Source: Massilia atriviolacea (GTDB taxonomy: Bacteria > Pseudomonadota > Gammaproteobacteria > Burkholderiales > Burkholderiaceae_D). Taken from it: 64,000 nt of DNA. Numbering within the stretch: position 1 is the stretch's first letter; every line of letters begins with the position of its first letter. This document shows positions 61,621 through 64,000 of this stretch, piece by piece. Both the position numbers and the translations under genes were made by a program. Location of the stretch: assembly GCF_003953935.1 (NCBI RefSeq), contig NZ_RXLQ01000001.1:346121-410120 (forward strand), in the 5' to 3' direction. The notes under the pieces were generated by a model, which was not told the origin of the DNA, made no database searches, and worked only from the letters and a program-made list of their open reading frames with translations.

Positions 61621-62850
61621 TCAGCCCTTCGGGGGTGGCGTCGCCAGGCCGTCGTCGAAGTCGAGCGTATCCGGATCGCTGTCGTTCGCCTGCGGTCGGC
61701 CGAACAATTTGAGCCAGGTAAATCCGATCACACCGGCAACCAGCGAGGCCAGCAGGATCGCCATTTTCGAGGCATTGACGACCTCGGCCTGACCAGCGAA
61801 GGCCAGGTTGGTGATAAAGATCGACATCGTAAATCCGATTCCGCCCAGCAAGCCGGCGCCGAACACATGGCGCCAGCCGAGGTCCAGCGGCAGCCGGCAG
61901 ATCCCCATGGTCACCGCCGCCAGGCAAAACAGGGTGATGCCGAGCGGCTTGCCGATCACCAGCCCGGCCAGGATGCCGGCGCTGTTGGTGGACGCCAGGT
62001 CGGCGGTCCAGCCCGATGCGATGATGATGCCGGTATTGGCCAACGCAAAAATCGGCAGGATGACAAAGGCGACCGGCTTGTGCAGGAAGTGTTCGAGCCG
62101 GTGCGAGGGCGCTTGCTGGTCGTCCTGCTTGGCCGAGAAGGGGATGGCGAAGGCCAGCAGCACGCCGGCAATCGTCGCATGCACGCCCGACTTGAGCATC
62201 AGGAACCACATGATGGCGCCGCCGAGCAGGTAGGGCGCCAGCGCCATGATGCGCATGACACGGTTCATGCAGACCAGCAGCCCGAACACGGCCATTGCGC
62301 CCAGCAGGTATGGCACCGACAATTGCGCGGTGTAGAAGACGGCGATCACGATGATGGCGCCGAGGTCGTCCATGACCGCCAGCGCGGTGAGGAAAATCTT
62401 GAGCGAGGCCGGCACGCGGCTGCCCAGCAGGGCCAGTACGCCGAGGGCGAAGGCGATGTCGGTCGCCATCGGAATGCCGATGCCGGCCTGCTTGGGCGAA
62501 CCGCTGTTGAAGCCGAAATGAATCAGCGCCGGCACGCAAATGCCGCCCACCGCCGCCACGATCGGCAGCAGCGCGTTCTTGAAGTTGGACAGTTCGCCGT
62601 TATACAGCTCGCGTTCCAGTTCCAGCCCGATCAGCAGGAAGAAAATGGCCATCAGGGCATCGTTGATCCAGTGCTCGACGCTGAGTCCGGCCAGCTTGAG
62701 GTGCCAGAAGGCCAGGTAATCGCTGCCGAAGGCGGAGTTCGCCAACGCCAGCGACAACAGGGTGCAGACAATCAGGACGATGCCTCCGGCTTTGCTCGAT
62801 GCAAAGAACTCCTTGAAACTGTTGGACAGGCTTCTTGCGATAATCGCCAT
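61621..62850 (-). CDS. nhaA: Na+/H+ antiporter NhaA
   Basis: A 409-residue inner-membrane antiporter exchanging two protons for one Na+. It has twelve hydrophobic helices; the ion-binding aspartates lie in TALAVMDDLGAIIVIAVFY, with TDIAFALGVLALLG and the GIGFTMSIFI helix near the C-terminus. The start at 62850 (MAIIARSLSNSFKEFF) follows AAGGA; further upstream sequence does not fit. The C-terminal tail is longer and acidic (DSDPDTLDFDD). Its stop lies 12 bp from the convergent ATPase stop. Confidence 0.95.
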   Translation of the reverse strand: MAIIARSLSNSFKEFFASSKAGGIVLIVCTLLSLALANSAFGSDYLAFWHLKLAGLSVEHWINDALMAIFFLLIGLELERELYNGELSNFKNALLPIVAAVGGICVPALIHFGFNSGSPKQAGIGIPMATDIAFALGVLALLGSRVPASLKIFLTALAVMDDLGAIIVIAVFYTAQLSVPYLLGAMAVFGLLVCMNRVMRIMALAPYLLGGAIMWFLMLKSGVHATIAGVLLAFAIPFSAKQDDQQAPSHRLEHFLHKPVAFVILPIFALANTGIIIASGWTADLASTNSAGILAGLVIGKPLGITLFCLAAVTMGICRLPLDLGWRHVFGAGLLGGIGFTMSIFITNLAFAGQAEVVNASKMAILLASLVAGVIGFTWLKLFGRPQANDSDPDTLDFDDGLATPPPKG

Positions 62851-63086
62851 GTAATTCCTTTCGCCAAAGATTGGCATGGTGGTTCGATCAGGAAAAGCGG
62901 TGCCCTGGACGAGCAATGGGAAGAGTGCGGGAAAGCGGAAAGGGAAGGGAAAGTGGGTTCATAGGTCGCAGAAAAGCCGCGTGGCGGCCCGACCATCGCT
63001 ACACCTGCCACACGGACGTGTGGACACCCAGGGTGCAGTATAGCCGATTCCCGGGCTGGCGGGAACCGGCCGGCGCTGCCGCCGGC

Positions 63087-63992
63087 TTACAGCCCGGTGC
63101 GCACATCCTCGACGTAGGTTTCGCCGCTCGCCTTGTTGACGACGGCCCAGCGGTCCAGCTTGCCGAACACGCCAAAACCCAGGATGTCCGTATACCGCTT
63201 GGGGAAGGAATCGGACGACTCCCCCTCGGTATACGTGAAAACGTAGGGCGCCTGCACCGACAAGACCGCCAGACAGGCAATCTGCTTGTGCTGTTCGCGT
63301 GCCTGCTCCGCCGGCATCGACACATAGGACACATAAAGCGCCGAATTCTGGGTGTAGGTCCACACTTTGTAATCGGGATTGACGACGGCCGCTGCCGGTT
63401 CGTTCGCCGGGCCGGCGGGAATCCCCAGCACAAATTCATAATAGACCGACTTGTTTTGGCCGACCAGCGTTCCGGACGAGGAGAGGCGGGTTTCTTCTCT
63501 GCTGATAAAACGGCGCGCATCGCTGAGCTTGCGCATATTCAGTTTATCGGCGGCCGGGGCCTTCATCAACACGTCCTTGAATGGGGGAGCGCTGCGCTCG
63601 ACCCTGAACATCTTCTTGTCGCCGTCGTAGCTTGCGTAGCAAGGAAGCGGAAAGGCGATCGGCGCGACGCCGGCCAGCGCATCGTTGACGGCAAGCGCGT
63701 GCGCCGCCCGGTCCGCCGTCGACGAAAATTCGTCGATCTTGCCGGGGACCGCATTGCGTTTTTCTTCCAGCCAGCGGTAGACCAGTTCAGGCGTGTTCTT
63801 TTCATAGGCCATGGCCGGCAAGGCAGGGTCCCAAAACACGGGAACGAACGGTGTCGGCGGCGCCGCTTCGGGCCTGGCCTGCGGTGCCGGCGCCGTATCG
63901 CGCGGCCTCGCCTTTTTAGCGGGAGCGTGGGCGGATGCGGCCGGCGCGAGAAAGATCATGCCAAGCAAGATCACCACTGAATTGAATTTCAT
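63087..63992 (-). CDS. Secreted hypothetical protein (301 aa)
   Basis: Family not recognised. The signal peptide is MKFNSVVILLGMIFLAPAASA, followed by a Pro/Ala/Lys-rich linker (about 22-50) and a globular domain with several Tyr/Trp-rich strands (PDYKVWTYTQNSALYVSYVS). Two cysteines only (LPCYAS, QIACLA). The start codon is near the window's right edge, so upstream context is missing. The 236 bp between it and nhaA hold no recognised feature. Confidence 0.75.
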   Translation of the reverse strand: MKFNSVVILLGMIFLAPAASAHAPAKKARPRDTAPAPQARPEAAPPTPFVPVFWDPALPAMAYEKNTPELVYRWLEEKRNAVPGKIDEFSSTADRAAHALAVNDALAGVAPIAFPLPCYASYDGDKKMFRVERSAPPFKDVLMKAPAADKLNMRKLSDARRFISREETRLSSSGTLVGQNKSVYYEFVLGIPAGPANEPAAAVVNPDYKVWTYTQNSALYVSYVSMPAEQAREQHKQIACLAVLSVQAPYVFTYTEGESSDSFPKRYTDILGFGVFGKLDRWAVVNKASGETYVEDVRTGL

Positions 63993-64000
63993 GACACTGA

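Overview
The window is GC-rich chromosomal DNA from a Gram-negative betaproteobacterium. Gene content (CzcCBA efflux, TonB receptor with secreted glycosidases, katB-ankB pair, KfrA-type protein, YqiJ/YqiK) suggests an Oxalobacteraceae member such as Massilia, Duganella or Janthinobacterium. This placement rests on gene content and protein resemblance only, because no rRNA or tRNA gene was recognised.

Layout. 1-5290 (minus): a Zn/Co/Cd efflux operon czcI-czcC-czcB-czcA, cut by the left edge inside czcA. 5450-9615 (plus): a phosphate-binding protein with promoter and terminator, a DsbD/ScsB-type thiol reductant exporter and a thioredoxin-fold protein. 9599-10938 (minus): a MarR regulator and CPBP membrane protease, with an 18-bp palindrome upstream. 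11047-14184 (minus): katB-ankB behind an OxyR-like site, then a LysR regulator. 14330-17082 (plus): thiopurine methyltransferase, MFS pump and glutathione transferase. 17092-20506: a small unknown protein, a GH24 lysozyme and a divergent KfrA-like/tyrosine-recombinase pair. 20641-25397: a large di-haem cytochrome, TerD, a secreted unknown and a lipoprotein hydrolase.

25407-37195 (minus): an eight-gene galactosamine-type catabolic operon with its DeoR regulator. It holds a TonB receptor, two GH27 enzymes, an EamA permease, AgaZ, AgaS and AgaK homologues and a periplasmic amidohydrolase. Most junctions are 4-bp ATGA overlaps. The GH27 active-site loop lacks the Glu of alpha-galactosidases, so alpha-N-acetylgalactosaminidase activity is proposed.

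37339-42559 (minus): the part most likely to be undescribed. It is a compact five-gene operon encoding an NrtR-like Nudix regulator, an SPFH-SHOCT protein, a zinc-ribbon pseudokinase, a VWA protein and an adenylosuccinate-synthetase-like enzyme. Two inverted repeats lie upstream, one exactly between the -35 and -10 elements.

42769-47861: free-methionine-sulfoxide reductase, a secreted CBM10-GH26 mannanase, a 12-bp minisatellite, and a sialidase-like protein with two membrane proteins. 47918-51065 (minus): a divergent isoleucyl-tRNA synthetase. Its approximately 225-nt leader encodes a 46-residue peptide whose only two Ile codons are adjacent and sit in a hairpin arm; a second hairpin covers the Shine-Dalgarno sequence. 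This looks like translational attenuation by isoleucine starvation. 51363-61608 (plus): a seven-gene membrane-stress operon (DUF2170, PspA, small protein, YqiJ, YqiK, zinc-finger protein, 1749-residue AAA ATPase) behind a strong promoter framed by two inverted repeats. 61621-63992 (minus): NhaA and a secreted unknown protein.

All functional calls come from reading the translated sequence. No database search was run.
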